From contig NZ_DATFIP010000031.1 in NCBI RefSeq assembly GCF_035270045.1, positions 11,578 through 75,577 on the forward strand: 64,000 nucleotides of DNA. The letters are read 5' to 3'. Source of the stretch: Salibaculum sp035270045 (lineage in GTDB: Bacteria; Pseudomonadota; Alphaproteobacteria; Rhodobacterales; Rhodobacteraceae). Every line of letters starts with the position of its first letter. Positions within the stretch are counted from its first letter, which is position 1. Made by a program: the position numbers and the translations under genes. The notes under the pieces were generated by a model. That model was not told the origin of the DNA. It saw nothing but the letters and a program-made list of their open reading frames with translations, and did not search any database. Positions 44,587 through 52,779 of this stretch are shown piece after piece.

Positions 44587-45432
44587 TCAGGCGACCTGGG
44601 CTCCGGATTTCATCTCGGCGATGCGCGCCAGGGCCTCTGCCCGGGTGTTGCGGATGTTGGGCCGGAACCCGCCGCTTTCGGCGCGCAGTCGAATGTCGGC
44701 TTCGGTTTCGGAGTCGGGTGCATAGCGCACCGACCCGAGCGAGAAGCGTTCGTTCAGGTCCTTGCCGCGGGCGGCAAACTTCACCCAGGCGGGCGACTGG
44801 ATACGGGTGTTTTCGTAGTTGATGAGGAAATACCACCGTCCCCCAGCCCGGCGCAGTGCCTGTTCCAACCAGTCGTAGATGTCGTTGACATCGCGCGAAT
44901 GTTCGAAGCTGACCCCCGACAGGTCAATGTCGAAGATACGCGTCGTCTCGTCGAAGGACAATCGCCGCATGAACCGGCCGCGCTCGTGGTTGGGGTGATG
45001 GTGGATGCGTTCGCGCCGCCTTGACGGTAGCCTGGACAGATGCGCCAGCGCTGCCGCGCGGTCTGCAAACAGGTTTGGACTTTCGCGGTCCGTGCCCTTG
45101 TCGCGGGCGATGCGAGCCCGGGTTTCGGGCGTGGTGTCATAACGCAGCGTGCCCATGGAATGGGCCTGGTTCAGATCACGACCCCGGCGGGTGAAGGCGA
45201 ACCACGCGGACTCGTCCACGCGGTAATCCGTGACGTTGTCGAGAAAGAACCACAGCGGTTCCCCGGTTTCCTGCAGCCGTTCCTCGATCCGGTCGAACAG
45301 CGCGTTCACGTCCTTGGATGTGTGGAAATACAGACCGGAAAGGTCGATCTCGACCGTCTGGCGCCCCTCGTGCACCGTGATCCTGGGGTCGATCTCGTCG
45401 AGGGAGAAATTTTGCGTATAGGGTCCTGACAT
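44587..45432 (-). CDS. tandem-duplicated domain protein, unknown function
   Basis: A 281-residue soluble protein built of two copies of one domain of about 95 residues (roughly 15-110 and 155-250). Shared positions read DLSGxxFxxSxDVN, then DxxExxL, WxFLxN, AWxxFxxRGxDLN and SxGxxRY. The pattern (beta strand, helix, buried Trp-Phe-Leu strand) is reminiscent of STAS-like folds, but I cannot assign it. ATG 45432 has GAGAGAGG just upstream; the frame is open to 45519. Codon use is native. It is divergent from the PaaK-like remnant and caspase-like gene. No signal peptide or membrane helix. Confidence 0.7.
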   Translation of the reverse strand: MSGPYTQNFSLDEIDPRITVHEGRQTVEIDLSGLYFHTSKDVNALFDRIEERLQETGEPLWFFLDNVTDYRVDESAWFAFTRRGRDLNQAHSMGTLRYDTTPETRARIARDKGTDRESPNLFADRAAALAHLSRLPSRRRERIHHHPNHERGRFMRRLSFDETTRIFDIDLSGVSFEHSRDVNDIYDWLEQALRRAGGRWYFLINYENTRIQSPAWVKFAARGKDLNERFSLGSVRYAPDSETEADIRLRAESGGFRPNIRNTRAEALARIAEMKSGAQVA

Positions 45433-45543
45433 GCGCCTCTCTCTTGCGTGCTGTCCGAGACATGCGAAGATGCTCCGGCGAGGCCGATAGCCCAGAACGC
45501 CCGTGTTATTGAATGACACGGATCAAATCCGCAGGAATGACGC

Positions 45544-45849
45544 ATGACCTTCTTTGATGCACTGGAAGCCCGTGATGCGGGTCAGCGGGCCGCCGACATC
45601 GCCCGGGGCCCTCTGCGCACCGGGTCATGGCCGACCGCGCGGGCGACGCTGACGCGATGCCGGTGCAGGTTGACCCCCCCGGGCGCCGATGCCGACGCCA
45701 TCGACACCATGGTGCACGATGTTTTGAAACTGAACGGCACGGTCCAGGTTTGCACCCTTGGCAGCCTGTCGCGTGACAGGCTGGTGGTCGAGGATCACCG
45801 CAGCTACGATACCTCAGGAAAGGACACGCCATGCGCCGCCTTCTGCTGA
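45544..45849 (+). pseudogene. phenylacetate-CoA ligase-like gene with large internal deletion
   Basis: The 101-residue frame starts MTFFDALEARDAGQRAADIA, like the first residues of PaaK-type AMP-forming ligases in this group. After a junction near 45610-45670 it ends with a PaaK-like C-terminus: DTMVHDVLKLNGTVQVCTLG and VVEDHRSYD (family form about VTKLRGxVxxVxPGSLPxDGxVIxDxRxYD). The 300 or so residues between, with all ATP and CoA motifs, are absent. A normal RBS region (CAGGAATG) precedes ATG 45544. It overlaps the caspase-like gene by 19 bp. The identification rests on the two ends only. Confidence 0.5.
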
Positions 45850-47495
45850 CAACCGCCTTTATCGCCGCGCCGTTTCTGGCGCAGGCCGAGGATGCGTCGC
45901 TGATCCTCGGGATCGAACGCTACGAGCGGCTGGACCGGGTGAGCCGGGCCGACGACATGCTCAACGCGCAGGAGGGGCTTCGGGCATTGGGCTTCGCGGT
46001 GCAGGCCCGGGCCAACCCGCGCGGCGGGGTCGCCCATGATCTGGCCGCCGCCTTTGCAGAGGATGCCGATGCGGCCAAGCGTCTGGTCGTCGCACTTGCG
46101 GGGCATTTCGTGACCGATGGGAGCCGCAGCTGGCTACTGACCGCCGAAGCACAAGAGCCGACGCTGTTCGGCATGGGTGATCAGGCGTTGTCGGTGGATA
46201 GCCTGTTGCAGGTGCTGGCCGCACGGCCCGGGCAGGCCATCCTGCTGCTGGCGCCCGGCGATGCACGTGATCTGGACACGGCCGGGCCGGTGCTGCGTGC
46301 CGGGTTTGGCGCGCTGGACATTCCGCAGGGGGTCACGGTGCTGCGTGGCGATCCCTCCGACATCGCCGACTTCATGGAAACGGATCTTGTCGAACCGGGT
46401 GCCGACCTTGCCGCGGCCATCGGGGGCCGCTCGGATTTGGTGGCGCACGGCTTCCTAATGCCGGGCTGGTCGCTTATACCGGCAGCGGTCGAGACGTCCC
46501 CCGAAGATCCTGCCGATACCCCCGATGACGACCGCCTGACCGCAGAGGCCGCGGCCTGGGATGCGGCAGAGGCGGACGACAACGTGGAAGGCTACCGTCG
46601 TTATATCCGGGCATATCCTGATGGAAGGTTCGTGGACCTTGCCGAAGAACGGATCAGAGCCATCCTTGACGAACCCAACCGCGATGCCCGGCTGGCCGAA
46701 GAGGCGCTGTCGCTTTCGGTCAGTGCGCGCCGGGCGGTGCAGGGTGATCTGACCGTGCTTGGCTACAATACCCGCGGCATCGATGGCATCTTCGGGCCGG
46801 GCACCCGACAGGCCGTCACCAACTGGCAGCAATCCAACGGGTATCCGCAGACCAGTTACCTGACCCGGGGCCAGATCAACCGCCTGGACGCCCAGGCCGA
46901 GCGCCGCCGCGCCGAGAATGCCGCCGAGGAGGACCGCGCGCGGGCCGAACGCGAGCGCCTGGACCGGGAATACTGGTCCGAAACCGGCGCGCTGGGCGAC
47001 GAGGCAGGTTATCGCGCCTACCTGAACCGGTATCCCGAGGGGCTGTTCGCGGACGTGGCCGGGCGCAGACTGGAGGCCATCGAGGCCGAGCGCGCGGAGG
47101 ATGCCGAGTTGGCCGACCGTTCGGCCTGGGGCATCGCCGCCGCCGAGGACACGCTCGCCGCCTACGAGGATTACCTTGCTGCCTGGCCCGACGGCGTCTT
47201 TGCCGAGGAGGCCCGCGACCGCATCGCACGGATGGAGGGTCCCTCGGTCTCGGACGACCAGGTTGCCACGGCCCGCGCGCAGGAAGAACGCCTGCAACTG
47301 AGCGGCGTGCGCGCGCAACTGCTGGAACTGCGGCTGCGTGACCTGGGCCTTTCGCCGGGTCCGCTGGACGGTGTCATCGACGAACGCACCCGTCGGGCCC
47401 TGCGCAGCTACCAGGAGGGACAGGGCATCCCACCCACGGGTTATGTCGACCAGGCAACGCTGGTGCGCCTCATGGCCGGGGTCACGGGGCGCTAA
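45831..47495 (+). CDS. exported caspase-like protein with peptidoglycan-binding domains, no cysteine
   Basis: A 554-residue exported protein. Signal peptide MRRLLLTTAFIAAPFLAQAE. Residues 22-215 follow a C14 caspase plan: LILGIERYERLDRV, the His strand VVALAGHF (His92), and LLLAPGDARDLD where caspases have LLLDACRxx. The cysteine is replaced and the protein has no Cys at all, so it is not an active protease. Three 36-residue repeats of the form W-x12-Y-x2-Y-x3-PDGxFA-x2-A-x2-RI lie at 243-278, 382-417 and 433-468. Two PG_binding_1 domains lie at 303-352 and 492-548. I infer a periplasmic wall-binding scaffold. Confidence 0.78.
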   Translation: MRRLLLTTAFIAAPFLAQAEDASLILGIERYERLDRVSRADDMLNAQEGLRALGFAVQARANPRGGVAHDLAAAFAEDADAAKRLVVALAGHFVTDGSRSWLLTAEAQEPTLFGMGDQALSVDSLLQVLAARPGQAILLLAPGDARDLDTAGPVLRAGFGALDIPQGVTVLRGDPSDIADFMETDLVEPGADLAAAIGGRSDLVAHGFLMPGWSLIPAAVETSPEDPADTPDDDRLTAEAAAWDAAEADDNVEGYRRYIRAYPDGRFVDLAEERIRAILDEPNRDARLAEEALSLSVSARRAVQGDLTVLGYNTRGIDGIFGPGTRQAVTNWQQSNGYPQTSYLTRGQINRLDAQAERRRAENAAEEDRARAERERLDREYWSETGALGDEAGYRAYLNRYPEGLFADVAGRRLEAIEAERAEDAELADRSAWGIAAAEDTLAAYEDYLAAWPDGVFAEEARDRIARMEGPSVSDDQVATARAQEERLQLSGVRAQLLELRLRDLGLSPGPLDGVIDERTRRALRSYQEGQGIPPTGYVDQATLVRLMAGVTGR

Positions 47496-47512
47496 GGCGC
47501 GCTGTCCCGGCC

Positions 47513-48718
47513 CTATTCGGGCCGGGCCGGGACGTAGCGTTCAAACAGCAACCGGATGACGCCCTGCATGCTGTCGTCAAGCTGGCGCACGGCAACAAGG
47601 TAGGTGCCCGGCTGCACCCTAGTGGCCAGCATGGAATCGAGCGAGCCCCCCGAATCGTCGTTGTGCCCAACCTGCCGGCCCAGATCGTCGAAGAGGGTCA
47701 AGACAGGGTCGCCCTGGCCCTGGGCAATCGCCTCGATCAGCAGCAGCCCGCTCTCGGGGATGTCCAAGGCATACCAGGCAGCCTCCTCATCCACGTTGGC
47801 ATCCGTGCGCTGGCGGGTCTGCACCGGCCCCAGATCGGTCACCGGGTAGGAGCCGTCCAGCGGCGGGGCGGCTTCGGCGCGGGAATAGAGGGACCGCATG
47901 ACTTCTTCGGGATCATATTCGCTGACGGTGGTCACGATGGGCAAGGTGGTGTCCCCCAGCGCGTCCAGCGCAAGGCAGTATTGCCCGGCGGGCAGCGGTT
48001 CTGCCATGTCGATCCGGCTGTTCAGACCATCGAAATCATCGTTCTCGGCAAGCCAGTCGCCCCGCGCGTCATAGAGGGTCAGAACCGGGTCGGCGTTCTG
48101 GTTCTCGGCCGTCAGGGACAGCGCGGTGGGCTGATCCAGCGTCAAGCTGTAGTAGGGTGTGGTTTCGACCGGGGCCGAAAGTGGCGCGCCCAGAGTGATC
48201 GGAGCGGCTGCTGCAAGATCGCAGCTGGCGCGCGGGGCGACGGGTGTGGGGCCCAGCCCCTCGGTCAGGGGCGGGTGTTCGGGCCGTCCGACCCTGACAA
48301 AGCCGGTCAGTGGCGAACCGTCGAAGCTGCGCAGCGCGACGCAATATGTGCCGGGAACGAGGGCGAGTTCGGCACGGCTATCGCTATTGCCGCCCGAATC
48401 GTCGTCCGAGGCCACGGTGATGCCCGACCCGTCGTAGAGGTCGAAGACGGTGTCCCCCGTCCCGCGAGAGGCGGCCTCGATGCGGACCGTGCCCGGGTCA
48501 GACACCGAGAAGAGCGCGATGTATTCGTCGCGAAGCAGCACCAGTGCCATTTGCTCCAGGTAGTTCGGTGCGCGAGAGATATCCGATCCCGCGGCATCGC
48601 CGCCGATCCATTGCCCGTTTTCCCCGATCCCGCCGCAAAGATCGGCTTGCTGGGCGATGGCGCCTGTGGCCGACAGGCCGAGCGCCCCGGCGGCAAGACT
48701 GAGCGTGAAACGGGACAT
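47513..48718 (-). CDS. exported protein with three PPC-like beta domains
   Basis: A 401-residue secreted protein (signal MSRFTLSLAAGALGLSATGA). Three copies of a bacterial pre-peptidase C-terminal-type beta sandwich are seen, each with a DxxLxLYDxxG strand, an Asn/Asp-Asp turn and PGxYxxAL: DTVFDLYDGSGITVASDDDS, DPVLTLYDARGDWLAENDDF and DPVLTLFDDLGRQVGHNDDS. No catalytic domain. The Asp/Asn loops may bind calcium. It is convergent with the caspase-like gene (17 bp between stops). Function unknown; probably adhesion or protein binding in the envelope. Confidence 0.72.
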   Translation of the reverse strand: MSRFTLSLAAGALGLSATGAIAQQADLCGGIGENGQWIGGDAAGSDISRAPNYLEQMALVLLRDEYIALFSVSDPGTVRIEAASRGTGDTVFDLYDGSGITVASDDDSGGNSDSRAELALVPGTYCVALRSFDGSPLTGFVRVGRPEHPPLTEGLGPTPVAPRASCDLAAAAPITLGAPLSAPVETTPYYSLTLDQPTALSLTAENQNADPVLTLYDARGDWLAENDDFDGLNSRIDMAEPLPAGQYCLALDALGDTTLPIVTTVSEYDPEEVMRSLYSRAEAAPPLDGSYPVTDLGPVQTRQRTDANVDEEAAWYALDIPESGLLLIEAIAQGQGDPVLTLFDDLGRQVGHNDDSGGSLDSMLATRVQPGTYLVAVRQLDDSMQGVIRLLFERYVPARPE

Positions 48719-49018
48719 GGCCTGATCCTCTTGCAGGTTTGGAAGTTGCTGCCAGCCTAGTCCGGGTCCCTTCGACAGGACTAGGGGAAACCGGCCATAT
48801 CTTCAGTGTGACCGCCTGAAATTGTCCGGCGGGCAGGGCAAATGCATGGTCCAGCCGGCACGGACCATTGCGCCAGCCCGGGGAGGGGTCCAGTGGCTCC
48901 GGCGCTGCGCGCGTTTCGGTTGGGGGATGGGGGGTGTCTTGCGGGTCACGCCGCCCGTGTTTCCGGTTCGGCATGACGAATTGAAGACAGCACTCCGAGA
49001 CGCATGGCCACGAAGTAA
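48719..49018. other. 300-bp intergenic region upstream of the PPC protein gene
   Basis: It must hold the promoter of the minus-strand PPC gene at its left end. I see no gene, repeat or clear hairpin apart from the rpmJ terminator at its right border. Confidence 0.5.
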
Positions 49019-49045
49019 AAGGCCGCGTCCCGGGGGCGCGGCCTT
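49019..49045 (-). terminator. rpmJ terminator
   Basis: Nine-bp stem AAGGCCGCG / CGCGGCCTT around a CCC-GGG inner loop. On the minus strand it is followed by TTTT. It starts 23 bp after the rpmJ stop codon. Confidence 0.85.
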
Positions 49046-49067
49046 GTATATCCAATTGTGGTCGGAT

Positions 49068-49193
49068 TCAGCCTTGGCGGGCCTTGAACCGACGCTGGGT
49101 CTTGTTGATGACGTAGACCCGGCCCTTGCGGCGCACGACGCGGCAATCGCGATGACGCTGCTTGAGCGAGCGGAGGGAATTGCGAACCTTCAT
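49068..49193 (-). CDS. rpmJ: 50S ribosomal protein L36
   Basis: A 41-residue protein, MKVRNSLRSLKQRHRDCRVV followed by RRKGRVYVINKTQRRFKARQ and a final Gly. This is the longer, zinc-motif-poor (C-minus) L36 type common in alphaproteobacteria: only one of the four zinc-ligand positions is Cys. ATG 49193 with an upstream purine-rich stretch (GAAGGATT). A hairpin terminator follows. Its isolation from the spc ribosomal operon is usual for this L36 type. Confidence 0.95.
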   Translation of the reverse strand: MKVRNSLRSLKQRHRDCRVVRRKGRVYVINKTQRRFKARQG

Positions 49194-49269
49194 GGCGCTT
49201 AATCCTTCTGTCGCGGCGCGGCGATGCGCCTTGGGTTGCATTCTGCGCCCGATCGGGCGCGGTGATCCA

Positions 49270-49344
49270 TGGTGGGCGATACTAGGTTCGAACTAGTGAC
49301 CCCTTCGATGTCAACGAAGTGCTCTACCGCTGAGCTAATCGCCC
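49270..49344 (-). tRNA. tRNA-Val (GAC anticodon)
   Basis: Minus-strand cloverleaf of 75 nt with encoded CCA. Acceptor GGGCGAT pairs with ATCGCCC, the D-loop holds TAGCTCAGCGGTAGAGC, the anticodon stem CTTCG/CGAAG encloses TTGACAT (anticodon GAC), and the T arm has GGTTCGAAC-type TTCGAA in a ACTAG/CTAGT stem. The anticodon assigns valine. No integrase or duplicated 3' end is nearby, so it is not a visible island site. Confidence 0.95.
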
Positions 49345-49492
49345 TTGCCGTCAGCCATTCGCATGTCCCGTAACAAAACAGGACGCGGGCGAACCGCGTC
49401 GGGTAGCGCGGTCTATATAAAGAGTCGGAACGGGGATCAAGGGCTTTTGGCAAATCGCGGAAACAGGTTAGACTGATGGTTCAGGAGTGCAC

Positions 49493-50356
49493 ATGACCGA
49501 CCAAGCCTTCACCCTTTCGCGGCCCCGTCCGCGCAGCACAGCGACCGTATTTGCCTCGCCCCACAGTGGGCGAGACTACCCGGTGGCCTTCATGCGCGCG
49601 ACCTCTCTGAATGAAGCGCAGGTGCGCTCTTCCGAGGATGCTTTTGTCGATGATCTCTTTGCGGCGGCGGTGGATCACGGCGCGCCGCTGCTTGCCGCGC
49701 GTGCGCCGCGGGCCTTCCTGGATCTCAACCGCGGTGCCGACGAGTTGGATCCGGCGGTGATCAGCGGTCTGGGGCGCGGGGCGCATAACCCGCGCATCGC
49801 TTCGGGGCTGGGGGTGATCCCGCGCGTCGTGTCCAACGGGCGTCCGATTTATCGCGGCAAGATAGGCCTGGCCGAGGCGCATGGCCGAATCCGTGACCAC
49901 TGGCGCCCCTACCATGACCAGTTGCAGGCGCTGATGGATGAATCCCTCAATGCCTTCGGCGAGGCGATCCTGATCGATTGCCATTCCATGCCGCACGAGG
50001 CGTTGGAAAGCACCGGACCCCTTGGCGGCGCGCGACCCGACGTTGTGTTGGGCGATCGTTTCGGTGCATCGGCCGCGCCCGAGGTGGTGGATCGGGTCGA
50101 AGCGGCCTTTGCCCAGGCCGGGTTCAGGGTGGCGCGCAACATGCCCTTTGCCGGGGCCTATATCTGCCAGCACTATGGCCGGCCTGCGCGGCAGCGCCAC
50201 GCGGTGCAGATCGAGATCGACCGCGCGCTCTACATGGACGAGGCGACGATCCGGGCCAGTGCCGATTACGACGCGGTCAAGTCGGCCCTCAACGTGGTCA
50301 TTGGACAGTTGGCAGATATCGGGCGGTCGCCGGAGATGCCGATGGCGGCGGAATAG
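49493..50356 (+). CDS. N-formylglutamate amidohydrolase family protein
   Basis: Zinc-dependent amidohydrolase of 287 residues, related to HutG of histidine degradation. FASPHSGRDYP gives a metal-binding His, DLNRGADELDP follows, and IDCHSMPHEA and QHYGRPARQRHAVQIEIDRA complete the site. ATG 49493 is chosen (AGGAG 5-6 nt upstream); GTG 49487 is also in frame. No other hut genes are present, so the true substrate may differ from N-formylglutamate. Convergent with the M23 gene. Confidence 0.88.
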   Translation: MTDQAFTLSRPRPRSTATVFASPHSGRDYPVAFMRATSLNEAQVRSSEDAFVDDLFAAAVDHGAPLLAARAPRAFLDLNRGADELDPAVISGLGRGAHNPRIASGLGVIPRVVSNGRPIYRGKIGLAEAHGRIRDHWRPYHDQLQALMDESLNAFGEAILIDCHSMPHEALESTGPLGGARPDVVLGDRFGASAAPEVVDRVEAAFAQAGFRVARNMPFAGAYICQHYGRPARQRHAVQIEIDRALYMDEATIRASADYDAVKSALNVVIGQLADIGRSPEMPMAAE

Positions 50357-50360
50357 CAGG

Positions 50361-51296
50361 TCACTCGACGACGAAGCGTTCATTGCGGGTCAGCACCTCC
50401 CCCTCGATGGTGAAGAAGACTGGGTCGCCGCCAAGGGGTGCAGCCGCGGGTCTGCCGTGCTGCACATGGATGTGTAGATGCGGGGTCGAGCTGTTGCCCG
50501 AATTGCCGACTCTCCCCACTTGCTGCCCACGCGTGACCGTTCCGCCTGTTTCGACAGAGACCGAGCCCGGGATCATGTGCGCGAGCAGCACAAAGAGCTC
50601 GGTTCCGTCGCAACGGATCATGACGTGGTTCCCTTCCAGCCGGCTGCGGTCCATCTCGGGAACCGGCATGTCGGGCATTCCGTCATGGACCTGTGCGACG
50701 GTCCCGGCGCAGGGCGCAAGGATCTGCCTTCCGTGGATCGCGTATGCCGCCGGATCGACGGGCGCGACGCCAGGGGCGTAGAATCCAAGGGCATCGGTAC
50801 CCACAATGTCGACTGCGAAGCTTTGGCCGCGGTAGGGATTGCCCGCTTCATTGGTCACGAAATGTGCATTGAGGGCCTCCGACGGGCCGCCGCTGACCAC
50901 GAGATACCGGCCCGGCCCGAGGGGTTGGGCAAGGTCTATCACCACCTCCGGCGGGGTGCGCAGGGTTATCCCGGGCCAGCTTGCCACGCTGAACACGACC
51001 ACCAGAACGGCGCCGATCCCGCCCTCGATCCATCTGCCGGGTCCGGCGCCCGGGCGTGGCCCGCGCCAGGCCCGGTAGACCGTCGCCAGACCCACAAGCA
51101 GCATATAAAGGTAAGGCGCCCACCAAGGCGGGAACAGCCAGACCATCGAAAGCATGGAAAACAGCAAGAAGATCACGATCGCGAGCGCGCGCAGCCACAG
51201 CCCGCCACGGGACAGGTGAGGCAGGAAAGCGTGCAGCGCCACCAGGACCAGCGGCAACGCGACGCCGAAGAGCAACATGAGGGCCTTTGGTGTCAT
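50361..51296 (-). CDS. membrane-anchored M23 family peptidase-like protein
   Basis: A 311-residue protein with about four N-terminal membrane helices (residues 5-120) and a C-terminal M23 (LytM) domain: FVLLAHMIPGSVSVETGG, TRGQQVGRVGNSGNSSTPHL and the HLHIHVQHG zinc motif. At the usual HxxxD zinc pair it reads QSFAVD, so one ligand His is Gln while the Asp remains; activity is therefore uncertain. It could be a murein endopeptidase or a degenerate LytM regulator. Starts at ATG 51296, 69 bp after dinB ends on the same strand. Confidence 0.8.
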   Translation of the reverse strand: MTPKALMLLFGVALPLVLVALHAFLPHLSRGGLWLRALAIVIFLLFSMLSMVWLFPPWWAPYLYMLLVGLATVYRAWRGPRPGAGPGRWIEGGIGAVLVVVFSVASWPGITLRTPPEVVIDLAQPLGPGRYLVVSGGPSEALNAHFVTNEAGNPYRGQSFAVDIVGTDALGFYAPGVAPVDPAAYAIHGRQILAPCAGTVAQVHDGMPDMPVPEMDRSRLEGNHVMIRCDGTELFVLLAHMIPGSVSVETGGTVTRGQQVGRVGNSGNSSTPHLHIHVQHGRPAAAPLGGDPVFFTIEGEVLTRNERFVVE

Positions 51297-51365
51297 CAGG
51301 TCTTTCCTTTGGTTGCGGGCGCATCCTCGCAGGGCCGGATTTCGCCTGTCGAACCCCGCCCTCGC

Positions 51366-52619
51366 CTACCGTAGCGCGCGGCCTTTCACTATGGCGTCGG
51401 TGCCGAACCGGTTCTTGATCCGGTCCAGTGCGCGTTCGGCCTCGGCCCGGCGAGTGGCGCCGGGGTCCAGAAGGTCGCCCTCGCGGTCGGCGTCGGTAGC
51501 TGCGTTGAGTTCCGAAAGGCCAACACCCAGCAGGCGAAACGGCCCCTGGTCCGTGGCGCCCTCGAACAGGTGCCGCGCCGTGCGGTAGATCGTGTCGGCG
51601 AGTTGCGTGTGCTGGTGCAGGCTCTGGCGGCGGGTCAGGCCCTTGTGGTCGGCGCGCTTGAGCTTGAGCGTCACGACGCGCCCTGCCTTGCCCTTTGCCT
51701 TGGCCCGGGCGCTGACCTTTTCGGCCATGCGCCATATGTGGCCATCAAGGATGTCCGGGTCCGCGGTGTCCTTGGCGAACGTGGTTTCGTTGGACAGGCT
51801 TTTCACCGGGCTGTGGGCGGTGATGCGGCGGGCATCCTGTCCGCGCGCGAGGTGCCAGAGCCTGTCGCCTGTTCCGCCAAAGCGGTGCTGCAGGTCGCGC
51901 AGGTCCCAGCGCAGAAGGTCGTCGAAGGTGCGAATGCCCGCACGTTCAAGCCTGTCCTGTGCCGCCGGGCCGATGCCCCAGATCAGGCGCACCGGTTGCG
52001 GTCTCAGGAATTCCGCAGTCTCGCCCCTGCCGATCACCGAAAAGCCCCGCGGCTTGTCCAGGTCGCTGGCCACCTTGGCCAGGAACTTGTTATGCGAGAG
52101 GCCGATGGAGCCGGTGATTCCGATCTCGTCCTTCATGCGCTTGGCCAAGCGGGCCAACATCACCGCGGGCGGATGGCCGTGCAATCTTGCGGTGCCGGTC
52201 AGGTCCATGAAGGCCTCGTCCAGCGAAAGCGGCTCGACCACCGGGGTCAACTCGTCCATGAGGGCGCGAACCTGGCGGCTGACCTCGACGTAGCGGGTCA
52301 TCCGGCCGCGCACCACGATGGCCTCGGGGCACAGTTGCAGCGCCTTGAACATCGGCATGGCCGACTTCACACCCTTGATACGGGCGACGTAGCAAGCGGT
52401 GCTGACCACCCCGCGCCGCCCGCCACCGATGATGACTGGCTTGCCCTGAAGCTCGGGATTGTCGCGCTTTTCCACGCTCGCATAGAAAGCATCGCAATCC
52501 ATGTGCGCGATGGTCAGGTCGAACAGCTCAGGGTGAGAGAGCACGCGCGGCGACCGACATGCCGGGCACCGGGCGCCGGTTTCGAAGTCGTGCAGGCAGT
52601 CGCGACAAAGGCTGGACAT
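51366..52619 (-). CDS. dinB: DNA polymerase IV with N-terminal zinc-finger-like extension
   Basis: Y-family translesion polymerase, 417 residues. The catalytic acidic residues are in MDCDAFYASVEKRDNPEL and PLSLDEAFMDLTG, and GSIGLSHNKFLAKVASDLDK then PRGFSVI is the DinB signature. A little-finger domain follows. The first 30 residues carry CRDC and CPAC (Cys5, 8, 18, 21), a probable zinc ribbon absent from E. coli DinB. ATG 52619 fits this domain; ATG 52634 is also in frame. No clear LexA box (GTTC-N7-GTTC) is visible upstream. Confidence 0.93.
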   Translation of the reverse strand: MSSLCRDCLHDFETGARCPACRSPRVLSHPELFDLTIAHMDCDAFYASVEKRDNPELQGKPVIIGGGRRGVVSTACYVARIKGVKSAMPMFKALQLCPEAIVVRGRMTRYVEVSRQVRALMDELTPVVEPLSLDEAFMDLTGTARLHGHPPAVMLARLAKRMKDEIGITGSIGLSHNKFLAKVASDLDKPRGFSVIGRGETAEFLRPQPVRLIWGIGPAAQDRLERAGIRTFDDLLRWDLRDLQHRFGGTGDRLWHLARGQDARRITAHSPVKSLSNETTFAKDTADPDILDGHIWRMAEKVSARAKAKGKAGRVVTLKLKRADHKGLTRRQSLHQHTQLADTIYRTARHLFEGATDQGPFRLLGVGLSELNAATDADREGDLLDPGATRRAEAERALDRIKNRFGTDAIVKGRALR

Positions 52620-52779
52620 GGAGAAAGAATACAAGCCATGCGCCGCCGCGTCAGCCGAATTCGGCGTCTCGGCGCAGCCGCATCATCGGCAAAAAATCCG
52701 TCTCGGCGGCTAAATTGTCCTAAAATTTTCGGAAGAACCCGTTTAATCCGGCACCAGGGAAAGTTCACGAGGTCGAGCC

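Noticed and set aside
49270..49344. tRNA-Val as an integration site for a genomic island
   Set aside because: No integrase gene, no direct repeat of the tRNA 3' end, and flanking genes are typical chromosomal ones.
52620..52779. LexA box upstream of dinB
   Set aside because: One GTTC half-site is present on the minus strand but no second GTTC at the required 7-nt spacing.
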